Shown here one piece after another: positions 48,506-56,126 of a DNA stretch of 56,126 bases (positions within the stretch are counted from its first letter, which is position 1; every line of letters begins with the position of its first letter). The notes under the pieces were generated by a model that worked only from the letters and a program-made list of their open reading frames with translations, ran no database searches and had not been told where the DNA came from. This DNA comes from Microbulbifer taiwanensis (GTDB taxonomy: Bacteria; Pseudomonadota; Gammaproteobacteria; Pseudomonadales; Cellvibrionaceae): the NCBI RefSeq assembly GCF_014904815.1, contig NZ_JACZFR010000024.1, forward strand, positions 1-56,126, written 5' to 3'. The translations under genes were made by a program, and so were the position numbers.

Positions 48506-48554
48506 CGCCACAAAATGTTGTCTGCTATTTTGTGGCGTCAGAATTGTCACAATT
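48506..48554. promoter_or_regulatory. Two dyads in the dksA-sfsA intergenic region
   Basis: A perfect 11-bp inverted repeat CGCCACAAAAT (48506-48516) and ATTTTGTGGCG (48527-48537), followed by a second dyad AATTGT-C-ACAATT (48542-48554) that ends 10 bases before the sfsA start. They may be operators for the divergent genes or a stem-loop in the sfsA leader. The rest of 48293-48563 shows no gene. Confidence 0.5.
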
Positions 48555-48563
48555 GGTCGTCAC

Positions 48564-49265
48564 GTGAAGCTCAATCCCCCCCTGCAGCAGGCCACCCTGA
48601 TGCGTCGCTACAAACGTTTCCTCGCCGATATCGAAACCCCGTCCGGAGAAACCTTTACGATTCACTGCCCCAATACCGGCTCGATGAAAAACTGTTGGGT
48701 GGAAAACACGCCCTGCTGGTACTCGGACTCCGGCAATCCAAAGCGCAAGTATCGCCACACCCTCGAGGTCACAACCACACCTGAGGGCGCCCTGGCCGGG
48801 GTTAATACCGGGCGGGCCAACGCATTGGTGGAGGAAGCGATCACCAATGGCATCATTACCGAATTACAGGGCTATGACGAGCTGCGTCGCGAAGTGCGTT
48901 ACGGCGACGAGAACAGCCGCATCGATCTGCTGCTGTCCGGTCCGCAGGGCGACTGCTATGTGGAGGTCAAGAATGTGACTCTGGCCGAGGGCGGTCGCGG
49001 GCTCTTCCCGGACGCGGTCAGCAGCCGCGGCGCCAAGCATCTGCGCGAGCTGCAGAAACTGGCCGGGAATGGCGTGCGCGCGGTGTTGTTTTACTGTGTG
49101 CAGCACACCGGCATCGAGACGGTGGAGGCGGCGCGGGAGATAGACCCTGAATATGCGCAGACTCTGGACGCCGCAGTGGCGGCGGGAGTGGAAGTGATCG
49201 CCTATCGCGCGAGTATCAGCGCGGAGGAGATTGTGCTGGCCGAGGCGATATCCTTTGCCAAATAG
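48564..49265 (+). CDS. sfsA: SfsA family protein
   Basis: 233 residues. The start is GTG 48564; no strong ribosome site. Family signatures: RYKRFLADIE, HCPNTGSMKNCW, NTGRANALVEEAI, DLLLSG with CYVEVKNVTL (a PD-(D/E)xK-like nuclease core) and FPDAVSSRGAKHLREL. E. coli SfsA was named for sugar-fermentation stimulation; its biochemical role is unsettled. It is divergent from dksA, its neighbour in E. coli too. A well-known dispersed inverted repeat (49306-49370) follows it. Confidence 0.95.
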   Translation: MKLNPPLQQATLMRRYKRFLADIETPSGETFTIHCPNTGSMKNCWVENTPCWYSDSGNPKRKYRHTLEVTTTPEGALAGVNTGRANALVEEAITNGIITELQGYDELRREVRYGDENSRIDLLLSGPQGDCYVEVKNVTLAEGGRGLFPDAVSSRGAKHLRELQKLAGNGVRAVLFYCVQHTGIETVEAAREIDPEYAQTLDAAVAAGVEVIAYRASISAEEIVLAEAISFAK

Positions 49266-49305
49266 GTTCCGTAGGAGCGACTGTTGACCCCTATGTCGTT
49301 CTTTC

Positions 49306-49370
49306 GTCATTCCGGCGCAGGCCGGAATCCAGGTGCCACAGAACTGGATACCGGCCTGCGCCGGTATGAC
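49306..49370. repeat. Dispersed inverted repeat after sfsA
   Basis: GTCATTCCGGCGCAGGCCGG (from 49306) and its inverse ending GTATGAC at 49370; 25 of 27 positions pair, and each arm is itself palindromic (TTCCGGC-GCAG-GCCGGAA type). This repeat design is common in intergenic DNA of many proteobacteria. Confidence 0.85.
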
Positions 49371-49408
49371 GATTCAGTAAATGCCTGATTGCGACTCCGA
49401 TTGCTTGG

Positions 49409-49753
49409 CTAATCCGCCAGCAGTACGTAAAGGCCTTCCTGGGTGTGCTCGATCGGCACCGGCGTCAGTGAATCACCCGCACAGGGGCCGGCGATACACT
49501 CGCCGGATTCGATCAGAAACAGGGCGCCGTGGGAGGCGCACTGAATCAGGGCGCCGTCGGGATCGAGGAACTGGTCTTCCTGCCAGTCCAGGTTGATACC
49601 GCGGTGCGGGCAGCTGTTCTTGTAGGCGTAGACCTCGCCGTCCTTCATCACCGCAAACACATTGTCCATTCCTGCAGCGGTGTCGCCGAGGGAGAAGCCC
49701 TTGGACTGACCCTCGGTCAGTTCGTCGTAACGGCAAAGAAAATATTTCTGCAT
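49409..49753 (-). CDS. Rieske [2Fe-2S] ferredoxin-like protein
   Basis: 114 residues. A complete Rieske cluster site: Cys48-x-His50 (SCPHRGINL) and Cys72-x2-His75 (QCASHGALF). No transmembrane anchor or oxygenase domain, so it is a soluble small Rieske protein of unknown redox partner. The ATG at 49753 lacks a good ribosome site. It lies 62 bp downstream of the HtrA-type protease gene, with a CTCCCCCGC/GCGGGGGAG hairpin in between. Confidence 0.9.
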   Translation of the reverse strand: MQKYFLCRYDELTEGQSKGFSLGDTAAGMDNVFAVMKDGEVYAYKNSCPHRGINLDWQEDQFLDPDGALIQCASHGALFLIESGECIAGPCAGDSLTPVPIEHTQEGLYVLLAD

Positions 49754-49776
49754 AAAAATTGTTACTGGTCTGCTCT

Positions 49777-49796
49777 CCTCCCCCGCTCGCGGGGGA
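49777..49796. repeat. GC hairpin between HtrA-type protease and Rieske genes
   Basis: CTCCCCCGC-TC-GCGGGGGAG: perfect 9-bp stem, no T run on either strand. Similar C/G-rich palindromes occur as dispersed repeats in proteobacterial genomes. Confidence 0.6.
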
Positions 49797-49815
49797 GGGG
49801 TTGGGGGAGGGGGAA

Positions 49816-50871
49816 TTATTGCGGAGCGGCGAGTGTAATCGATGTCTGGCGCTTTTTCCCATCGCGCATAAATTCCAGGCTGACCTTGTCCCCGGCGCGG
49901 TGGTTCTCCAGCACATTCAATAGATCGTCGTAGCTGCGCACCGGCTGCCTGTCCACCTCCACAATCACGTCGCCCAGCTGCCAGCCTCCGCCCCGGGCCC
50001 GATAGACGCCGCGCAGGCCGGCCTCTTCGGCGGGCATGCCCGGCGCTGTGCGCAGCACTGCCACACCCTCGAATCCGTAGCGGCTGGCCCACTGGTCCGG
50101 TGCCGATTCGATGCCCAGCACCGGGCGCACCAGGCGGCCGTGGGCAATCAGCTCCGGCACTATCTTTTTCACCGTATCCACCGGGATGGCGAAGCCGATT
50201 CCCACGCTGGCGCCGCTGGGGCTGTAGATGGCGGTATTGACGCCGATCAGGCGGCCGCTGGAGTCCAGCAGCGGACCGCCGGAATTGCCCGGGTTGATGG
50301 CCGCATCCGTCTGGATCACATTGCGGATGGTGCGGTTGTTGGCCGCCTGTATCTCGCGCCCCAGCGCGCTCACCACACCGGTAGTGAGGGTGGTGTCGAG
50401 GCCGAAGGGGTTGCCGATGGCGAGTACCTTGCGGCCCACCGCCAGGTTGTTCGAGGTACCGGAAACCAGCGGCTTCAGCAGCTCCGGCGGGGCGCTGATC
50501 TTCAGCACCGCCAAGTCTTTCTCCGGTGCCGAGCCCACCAGTTCCGCCGGCCATTCGCTGCGGTCCTGGAGGGTGATGGTGACCTTGCGCGCACCCTCGA
50601 TGACGTGGAAGTTGGTGACTACATGTCCCCGGTCATCCCAGATAAAACCGCTGCCGGCTCCCTTGGGTACCGTGTGCAGGCGCAGGGTCCAGCGGTCGCG
50701 CACCAGGGTTTCATTGGTCACATAGACCACCGAGGGACTGGCGAAGTTGAACACCTGCATGGTGTTGCGCTCGTCGTCGGTGGAGAAGGCCGGCACCGGG
50801 GATGACGCGCCGGCAAAGACGGAAAGAAAGAGCAGCGGCACGGCCAGCAGCAAGTTTCTCAGCTTGTTCAT
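49816..50871 (-). CDS. Periplasmic HtrA/DegS-type serine protease
   Basis: 351 residues from ATG 50871; a further ATG at 50895 is possible. N-terminal signal peptide (NKLRNLLLAVPLLFLSVFAGASS). Trypsin-like catalytic triad His89 (TNFHVIEG), Asp119 (EKDLAVLK) and Ser197 (NPGNSGGP), then one PDZ domain (about 245-345). One PDZ is like DegS, but the apparent cleavable signal suggests a soluble periplasmic protease. It may degrade or sense misfolded envelope proteins. HtpX, another membrane-stress protease, is encoded next to it on the same strand. Confidence 0.92.
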   Translation of the reverse strand: MNKLRNLLLAVPLLFLSVFAGASSPVPAFSTDDERNTMQVFNFASPSVVYVTNETLVRDRWTLRLHTVPKGAGSGFIWDDRGHVVTNFHVIEGARKVTITLQDRSEWPAELVGSAPEKDLAVLKISAPPELLKPLVSGTSNNLAVGRKVLAIGNPFGLDTTLTTGVVSALGREIQAANNRTIRNVIQTDAAINPGNSGGPLLDSSGRLIGVNTAIYSPSGASVGIGFAIPVDTVKKIVPELIAHGRLVRPVLGIESAPDQWASRYGFEGVAVLRTAPGMPAEEAGLRGVYRARGGGWQLGDVIVEVDRQPVRSYDDLLNVLENHRAGDKVSLEFMRDGKKRQTSITLAAPQ

Positions 50872-50945
50872 GGTCGGCGATAGGTAGTGATTCATTCGAT
50901 GGGAAAATAGTAACCCGGCGCAGGCGCCGGGTTAAATTTGGTGAT

Positions 50946-51824
50946 TTATCGGGACTGCAGGGCGAGGATGCGGTTTTCCAGCGGCGGGTGGCTGGCCATC
51001 AGCGCGCCCATATTGCCGAAGATGCCGAAGGCCTTCATGTTACTCGGCAGGGGCGCCTCGCGGCCCGCCTCGGACTCGGCCTTGATCCGCTGCAGGGCGG
51101 CGATCATGGACTGGGGGCTGGCCAGGCTGGCGCCGGCCGCATCCGCGCGGAACTCGCGTCGGCGGCTGAACCAGGCCACCACCATCATCGCGAAGGCGCC
51201 GAACACTATGTCCATGATGATCGAGGTGACGTAGTAGCCGATACCCAGGCCCTGTTCATTCTTCAGCAGCACCCGGTCGACGAAGAAGCCCACCAGGCGG
51301 GCGAAGAACATCACAAAAGTATTCACCACCCCCTGAATCAGCGCCAGGGTGACCATATCGCCATTGGCGACGTGGCCTATCTCGTGGCCGATCACCGCCC
51401 GCGCCTCGTCGCGGTTGAAGCGCTCCAGCAGGCCGGCGCTGACCGCCACCAGGGCGCTGTTGCGGTTCCAGCCGGTGGCAAAGGCGTTGGCCTGGGGCAT
51501 GGGGAAAATACCCACGTCCGGCATGCCGATACCGGCTTTCTGCGACAGCTCGCGCACTGTTTCCACCAGCCACTGCTCGTCGGCGGTGCGGGGCTGGTCG
51601 ATCACCTGGGTGCGGGTGCTCATGCGGGCGATGGTCTTCGACAGCAGCAGCGAGATAAAGGCGCCGCCGAAGCCGAAGATGGCGCACATGGTCAGCAGCG
51701 CGCCCAGGTTCAGGTTGACACCCTGGGCGTCGAGAATGCCCTGGAAGCCCAGTAGGTTGAATATGATGCCAACCAGGACCAGGACGGCCAGGTTGGTCAG
51801 CAGGAAGAGACCAATGCGCAACAT
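50946..51824 (-). CDS. htpX: Membrane metalloprotease HtpX
   Basis: 292 residues from ATG 51824, preceded by TTGGAG; an in-frame TTG at 51839 overlaps that ribosome site and is unlikely. M48 family: N-terminal membrane helices (about 4-27 and 38-60), zinc motif HEIGH in VIGHEIGHVANGD, two further hydrophobic segments, and the downstream glutamate in RREFRADAAGA. It degrades damaged inner-membrane proteins. The C-terminal SHPPLENRILAL is typical. Confidence 0.96.
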   Translation of the reverse strand: MLRIGLFLLTNLAVLVLVGIIFNLLGFQGILDAQGVNLNLGALLTMCAIFGFGGAFISLLLSKTIARMSTRTQVIDQPRTADEQWLVETVRELSQKAGIGMPDVGIFPMPQANAFATGWNRNSALVAVSAGLLERFNRDEARAVIGHEIGHVANGDMVTLALIQGVVNTFVMFFARLVGFFVDRVLLKNEQGLGIGYYVTSIIMDIVFGAFAMMVVAWFSRRREFRADAAGASLASPQSMIAALQRIKAESEAGREAPLPSNMKAFGIFGNMGALMASHPPLENRILALQSR

Positions 51825-51930
51825 CGGTGTTTTCTCCAAAAAATCAGTTCAGTTGGGAAAAGTGTAGATAGGGGCGGCGGCGCCGCTTTCAAGATTGGCG
51901 GCGCGACCTTTTAGATTGGCTGCGGGGAGA

Positions 51931-52215
51931 TTACTCCGGGTTCTGGGTGGACAGCAGCCGATCCGCCTCGCTGGCCAGGCGCTGCTTGAGATCCGGATCC
52001 AGATCGTTCCAGTGCACGTCCAGCAGGGCTCCCTGCAGGGCATAGAGCATCACGCGGGAGGCATTGATGCCGCGGCTGCGGATATTGATAAAGGCTTCTA
52101 CCGGGCCTACTCGGCGCAGGTCATCGCAGGAGCGAATGCCGATGGAATGGAGTATGTTGACAGAGGCCAGGCCCAGGTTTTTCAGTTTTAACAGCTCTGA
52201 TTGACTCGGGTGCAT
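51931..52215 (-). CDS. TfoX C-terminal-domain protein
   Basis: 94 residues from ATG 52215 (AGGGA 8 bases upstream); the frame is open to 52308 but family similarity starts here. It matches the TfoX/Sxy C-terminal helix-hairpin-helix domain: LKNLGLASVNILHSIGI, DDLRRVGPVEAFINIRSRG and LYALQGALLDVHWNDL. The N-terminal TfoX domain is absent. Stand-alone proteins of this type are common; a role in competence is not shown. Confidence 0.88.
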   Translation of the reverse strand: MHPSQSELLKLKNLGLASVNILHSIGIRSCDDLRRVGPVEAFINIRSRGINASRVMLYALQGALLDVHWNDLDPDLKQRLASEADRLLSTQNPE

Positions 52216-52467
52216 GCGGGTTGTCCCTAACTGGTGGTACATCCGTGGTTGTCCGGTCAGATCCTTCGACCGCGCAACTGAACATAGCATAAAATGATAA
52301 TAGGCCAAACTTTCATGAGCATTGGTGCTAAGAGAGTGAGGCGAATCGGAATGGGTATTGATAGCTTTTTGTAAGCGGTCGACCCGACCTCCTTTTTGAT
52401 AGAGTATCGACTTGAAGTTTGTTCACTTTAGTTCGCTTTGCATATTTTGCCTGTCGGTGACAATTTG

Positions 52468-53178
52468 ATGTTGACTGTGTCGCTAGAACGCATGCTATTT
52501 GGTCTCGGCGACGAGCACGTGATTCTCGAGCCGCGCTCCGGCCAGCTGCTGCACCCGGAGGCACTGGTGGCCTTCGAGCGCTTGTGCGCAGACGCCCGCG
52601 CCGCCGGATTCGATCCCAAAGTGGTTTCCGGCTTTCGCAGTTTCGAGCGCCAGCGCACCATCTGGAACAGGAAGGCCGCCGGCCTGCGCCCGGTACTGGA
52701 CAGCTGCGGTGTGGAGCTGGATGTGGCGCAGCTGTCGCCTGAACAGACGGCTTTCGCTATATTGCGCTGGTCGGCCCTGCCGGGCGGCTCCCGCCATCAC
52801 TGGGGCACTGACTTCGATGTGGTGGATGCCGCGGCGATGCAGAAAGACTACCGCCCGCAGTTGACGCCGCAGGAAGTGGCCGATGAAGGCATCTTCGGCC
52901 CCTTCCACTGCTGGCTGGATGAGCGCATTGCCACTGGGCAGGGCTATGGCCTTTTCCGGCCCTACGCTGAGGACCGCGGCGGCGTGGCGCCGGAGCGCTG
53001 GCACCTGAGTTATGCGCCGCGCGCCTTCGAGCTGCAGCAGCTACTGACGCCGGAGCGACTCTGTGAGCAACTGCAGAGTTGCGAGCTTGAATTGTGCGAC
53101 ACTGTGTGCGCGCAGATGGACGAGATTTTTGCGCGCTTCGTACACGTCCCGGATCAGTGCTATCCGGACTGGAAATGA
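52468..53178 (+). CDS. M15-family D-alanyl-D-alanine carboxypeptidase
   Basis: 236 residues from ATG 52468 (an in-frame TTG at 52438 would add 10). VanY-like zinc peptidase: KVVSGFRSFERQRTIW, then zinc ligands His and Asp in SRHHWGTDFDVVD and the third ligand His in ERWHLSYAPRA. No signal peptide is evident, so it may be cytoplasmic or exported by another route. Its stop overlaps the start of the acetyltransferase gene (ATGA). Confidence 0.9.
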   Translation: MLTVSLERMLFGLGDEHVILEPRSGQLLHPEALVAFERLCADARAAGFDPKVVSGFRSFERQRTIWNRKAAGLRPVLDSCGVELDVAQLSPEQTAFAILRWSALPGGSRHHWGTDFDVVDAAAMQKDYRPQLTPQEVADEGIFGPFHCWLDERIATGQGYGLFRPYAEDRGGVAPERWHLSYAPRAFELQQLLTPERLCEQLQSCELELCDTVCAQMDEIFARFVHVPDQCYPDWK

Positions 53179-54008
53179 CCGAGGAGTTGACCATCGACGG
53201 CCCAATCGAGCAGGGGACAAAAGGAGAGCAGCGCGATATCTGGAGTGCCATGCGCGCCGAGGCATCACAGGCAGCGACCGGCGAGCCGGTGCTGGCGAGC
53301 TATTTCCACAACACGGTGCTGCGGCACAAATCCCTCGACGATGCGCTCTCCTACCAGCTGGCGTCGGTACTCGACCACAATGCGCTGACCGCCACCGCCC
53401 TGCAGGAAGTGATCGCCGCGGCCCTGAAGGCCGACTCCGGTATTTCCCGCTGCATGCGTGCCGACATCTGCGCCTGGTTCGACCGCGATCCCGCCTGCGA
53501 CCAGTACCTGACCCCCTTTCTCTACTTCAAGGGTTTTCACGCCCTGCAGTCCCACCGTGTGGCCCACTGGCTCTGGCAGCAGGGCAGGAAAACGCTGGCG
53601 CTCTATTTCCAGAGCCGGGTGTCGGAGCAGTTTGCGGTGGATATACACCCGGCGGCCAGTTTCGGCTGCGGCATCATGATCGACCACGCCACCGGGCTGG
53701 TGGTGGGTGAGACCACCGTAGTGGAGGACGACGTCTCGATACTGCACTCGGTGACCCTTGGCGGCAGTGGCAGCGGCGGTGGCGATCGCCACCCGAAGAT
53801 CGGCCGCGGCGTGATGATCGGCGCCGGTGCGAAAATTCTCGGGCCGGTCAGGATCGGCGAGGGCGTGAAGATTGCCGCCGGCAGCCTGGTGCTGGGGGAT
53901 GTGCCCGAGCACACCACTGTGGCCGGCGTGCCGGCGCGCCAGGTGGGGGGCAAGACCGTGGGAGAGCCGGCCTATACCATGGACCAGACGCTGGACTCAG
54001 ACGGCTAA
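53175..54008 (+). CDS. cysE: Serine O-acetyltransferase
   Basis: 277 residues from ATG 53175, overlapping the previous stop. First step of cysteine synthesis: acetyl-CoA plus serine gives O-acetylserine. N-terminal helical domain (about 10-150) and C-terminal left-handed beta-helix of hexapeptide repeats (about 155-260), with DIHPAASFGCGIMIDHATG, the GGSGSGGGDRHPKIG loop and VAGVPAR. The N-terminal extension before IWSAMRAEA is typical. Coupling to a peptidase gene is unusual; no functional link is evident. Confidence 0.94.
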   Translation: MTEELTIDGPIEQGTKGEQRDIWSAMRAEASQAATGEPVLASYFHNTVLRHKSLDDALSYQLASVLDHNALTATALQEVIAAALKADSGISRCMRADICAWFDRDPACDQYLTPFLYFKGFHALQSHRVAHWLWQQGRKTLALYFQSRVSEQFAVDIHPAASFGCGIMIDHATGLVVGETTVVEDDVSILHSVTLGGSGSGGGDRHPKIGRGVMIGAGAKILGPVRIGEGVKIAAGSLVLGDVPEHTTVAGVPARQVGGKTVGEPAYTMDQTLDSDG

Positions 54009-54017
54009 AACCTTGAG

Positions 54018-54025
54018 AACAACAA
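54018..54025 (+). promoter_or_regulatory. CA motif at the ribosome site of the next gene
   Basis: AACAACAA is a perfect AAYAAYAA motif immediately upstream of AGAAGGGCAG, and 13 bases separate it from the ATG at 54039. In Pseudomonas such motifs at ribosome sites are bound by Hfq/Crc. Confidence 0.4.
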
Positions 54026-54038
54026 GAAGGGCAGAGTG

Positions 54039-54524
54039 ATGTCGCAAACCACTTACAGTTTGATTTTCCGCGGCGACCTGGTGCCGGGCTTCACAGCCGC
54101 CGATGTGAAGGCAAACCTGGCGCGCCTGTTCAAGGCGGGCCCGGATACCGTCGACAAGCTTTTCAGCGGTCGCCCGCTGGCGATCAAGAAGGGCCTGGCA
54201 CAGGCCCAGGCGGAGCAGCTGCAGGCGACACTGGCGAAGATGGGGGCCCAGGCTGTGCTCAAACCCGAGGGCGAAGCGACGGCGCCACAGCCGGAGCGGC
54301 GGGAGGTCGCTGCCCAGCCCCAATCCACTGTTCAATCGGACTGGAGCCTGGCGCCGATGGAAGGCAATCTGGTCAAGGAGCACGAGCGGGAGAAAAAAGC
54401 AGCGGTGCAGGTGTCCGTGGACCACCTGAGCCTGAAGCCGGCGGAAGGCAACCTGGTCGATGACAGCGAGCGCTCGCACAAGCAGCCGGTGGCGGTGGAC
54501 GTTCCGGACTGGCAGCTCAACTAG
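54039..54524 (+). CDS. Hypothetical protein
   Basis: 161 residues from ATG 54039 (a GTG lies directly before it). The N-terminal 75 residues (YSLIFRGDLVPGF, then NLARLFKAGPDTVDKLFSG, then KKGLAQAQAEQLQATLAKMGAQA) resemble a small domain found at the N-termini of several membrane and GYF-like proteins of gammaproteobacteria. The second half has two similar segments (WSLAPMEGNLV and LSLKPAEGNLV), then DWQLN. No function recognised. Its last codon and stop overlap a MITE-like element. Confidence 0.8.
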   Translation: MSQTTYSLIFRGDLVPGFTAADVKANLARLFKAGPDTVDKLFSGRPLAIKKGLAQAQAEQLQATLAKMGAQAVLKPEGEATAPQPERREVAAQPQSTVQSDWSLAPMEGNLVKEHEREKKAAVQVSVDHLSLKPAEGNLVDDSERSHKQPVAVDVPDWQLN

Positions 54525-54684
54525 TGGGCCATGCGGAAAGTTGTGTAACGGTTCGCGTCGCCAAAGCGCCCGGCTCTGCGTTGAGAAGGCTTGAAATAAC
54601 GCTGCTATTCCTGCGCTTTCTCGCCTTGATCTGAACGCTTTGGCTGTGCTCCTTTGTTACCGAACTTCCCGCATGGCCCACTAG
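54521..54684. mobile_element. MITE-like element with CTAG ends
   Basis: 164 bp with 16-bp perfect terminal inverted repeats, CTAGTGGGCCATGCGG at the left (54521-54536) and its inverse at the right; pairing continues imperfectly (AAGTT...GTAAC). Internal CCAAAGCG/CGCTTTGG arms add a second stem. CTAG at both ends may be a 4-bp target duplication of the IS5-group type. It encodes no protein. The left end supplies the stop codon of the preceding gene. Confidence 0.65.
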
Positions 54685-54717
54685 GCGAATCGGGTGGATA
54701 TATCTTCGCCCGCCCCG

Positions 54718-56126
54718 TCAATACTCGAGTTTCACTCCCAGCAGAAATCGCCGGCCATTCTCGTAAAAGCCCTGTGGAATACCGCTGGCACTGCGAATAT
54801 AGATAACCTCATCGGTCAGGTTGATCGCCTCGGCCGACAGAGTCATATGGCGGTTCAGTGACCACTGCAGGCTCGCATCCCACTGGCGGTAAGCGGCGGT
54901 CTCGCTCTGTGACCCGGCGATGATTTCACCATAGGAGCGCGAGCGGTAGTTGTGAGACAGGCGGCCGCTGAACCCGCTGTTTTCAAAATAGACACTGGCA
55001 TTGAACTGGCTGCGAGAATTGCCCGGCAGTTCCAGCGAGCGGGTATGGTCTGGTGCCGGCACGCTGGCGTCCGTGTAGGTGTAATTGCTCAGGATGCCAA
55101 AGCCGTTGGCGAAGCCCTGCTGCCACTGGAGTTCCAGTCCGAGAATATCCGCCCCCGGCCCATTCTGTGGGCGAGTGATAAAGACTTCCCGTCCGTCGAC
55201 CGTCTCTGGCGATACGTGCGGATAGACAAAAGTGGATATGTCCTTGTAAAAGGCTGTGGCCGACAGCAGCGATGCCTGACCAAAATACCATTCCACACTC
55301 AGGTCCAGTTGGTCTGCGCGATAGGGATCCAGCTGCGGGTTGCCCGCCGAGCCGGAGCCACTTGTGGGATCGACGATCATACCGGGACTCAGGTCTTTAA
55401 AATTGGGCCGCGCCATCACCTGGGCCGCGGCGGCGCGCAGTACCAGTGAGGGTGCCGCGCGGTAGTAGAGGTTGAGGCTCGGCAGAAAGTCGCGGTAGCG
55501 GTTGCGCTCCCTGACCAACTGATCTTGCCGATAGGCACTGGCCACCTGGTCGGTGCCGGCGGCGCGCACGCCGGCATCGCCGGACCAGGGGCCCCGCTCA
55601 AACTCCACGTTGATATATTGTGCAAGGTTGCGCTCGCGAATATGAAAGTAGGCATTGCGATCGTAGCGGTATTGCATCACACCCTCGTCGTAGAGGGGCT
55701 GGATCACTGAGTGCAGCAGGTCGGGGTCCGCTATCGCGTATTGCGTCAGGGTATCGGAGGTGGCGCTCTGCGCGCTGAGTCGGGGGCTGAGGCCGGCGCT
55801 GACCCGATCCAGGCCGATATGCTGCAGCGTCTGCCAGAGAGGGTGGTCGAGATCGATGCTACCCACGGTCAGGTTGTTTTCTACCGTGAGATTCCGGAAC
55901 TTGAACCCGAACTTGATTTCGCGCAGCCAGCCGTCATCCAGCTCGCGGGAGAAATCCAGCTGTGCATACTTTTCGCGGTTGTCCATCGCGCGGATCCAGT
56001 CCCGGGACAGCGGGGAGAAACTGTCCAGGTCAGCAGGGGCCAGTGGGTTTAAATCCAGGTAATCCGTCTCGATCGCGTCGCGGACGAGGCGGAAGGCCAC
56101 GCCGGTGGTGGCGGGGAAAGGGTAAA
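54718..56126 (-). CDS. TonB-dependent receptor (3' part only)
   Basis: At least 469 residues; the frame has no stop up to the window edge, so the N-terminus, plug and TonB box lie outside. The visible part is beta-barrel: NREKYAQLDFSREL, then NVEFERGPWSGDAGVRAAG, LNLYYRAAPSLVLRAAA and LDPYRADQLDLSVEWYFG, then the characteristic end NLTDEVIYIRSASGIPQGFY and FLLGVKLEY. This type resembles the large receptors of carbohydrate or catecholate uptake in Cellvibrio/Xanthomonas relatives; the substrate is unknown. Confidence 0.9.
   Translation of the reverse strand, partial: YPFPATTGVAFRLVRDAIETDYLDLNPLAPADLDSFSPLSRDWIRAMDNREKYAQLDFSRELDDGWLREIKFGFKFRNLTVENNLTVGSIDLDHPLWQTLQHIGLDRVSAGLSPRLSAQSATSDTLTQYAIADPDLLHSVIQPLYDEGVMQYRYDRNAYFHIRERNLAQYINVEFERGPWSGDAGVRAAGTDQVASAYRQDQLVRERNRYRDFLPSLNLYYRAAPSLVLRAAAAQVMARPNFKDLSPGMIVDPTSGSGSAGNPQLDPYRADQLDLSVEWYFGQASLLSATAFYKDISTFVYPHVSPETVDGREVFITRPQNGPGADILGLELQWQQGFANGFGILSNYTYTDASVPAPDHTRSLELPGNSRSQFNASVYFENSGFSGRLSHNYRSRSYGEIIAGSQSETAAYRQWDASLQWSLNRHMTLSAEAINLTDEVIYIRSASGIPQGFYENGRRFLLGVKLEY

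Overview
The window is chromosomal DNA of a GC-rich gammaproteobacterium. The gene orders metY-rimP-nusA-infB-rbfA-truB-rpsO-pnp and cbrA-cbrB-(sRNA)-pcnB-folK-panB are typical of Pseudomonas and its relatives. The surface-protein pair and the dispersed repeats suggest a marine Cellvibrionales/Microbulbifer-like host, but that assignment is an inference. No phage, plasmid or CRISPR module is visible.

Layout: (1) 1-19414: repeat-rich leader, then a 4584-residue secreted DUF11-repeat protein whose stop codon overlaps the start of a 1751-residue protein with OmpA-like domains and a C-terminal outer-membrane barrel. The two look like one surface structure and its anchor. (2) 19438-20136: a RAYT (REP transposase) gene flanked by its presumed REP hairpins. 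(3) 20219-20950: initiator tRNA gene followed by five 107-bp units, each ending in a copy of the tRNA 3' half. (4) 20954-24416: Fur-box-controlled siderophore receptor and PepSY membrane protein. (5) 24567-34164: second initiator tRNA gene with one degenerate 3'-half unit, then the nusA-infB/pnp superoperon of transcription, translation and RNA decay genes. (6) 34248-37701: small metabolic and membrane genes. (7) 37737-41147 (minus): pcnB, folK, deoxynucleoside kinase, panB. (8) 41345-46655 (minus): a small membrane ORF, CbrA sensor, CbrB sigma54 activator, and between cbrB and pcnB an AT-rich stretch with a sigma54 promoter, TGTTAC/GTAACA boxes and several AAYAAYAA motifs. This matches the position and content of the Pseudomonas carbon-catabolite-repression sRNA CrcZ. 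(9) 46757-54524: gluQ, dksA, sfsA, Rieske protein, HtrA protease, HtpX, TfoX-C protein, M15 peptidase, serine acetyltransferase and a small unknown protein. (10) 54521-54684: MITE-like element; 54718-end: 3' part of a TonB-dependent receptor gene.

The most notable items are the candidate CbrAB-CrcZ circuit, the tRNA-fMet 3'-half tandem array, and the way dispersed palindromic repeats have become part of coding regions: the N-terminus of the OmpA-barrel protein, the C-terminus of CbrA, the C-terminus of RbfA and probably the tail of the PepSY protein. Antisense frames are open over long stretches because of the GC-rich codon bias; they are not annotated.
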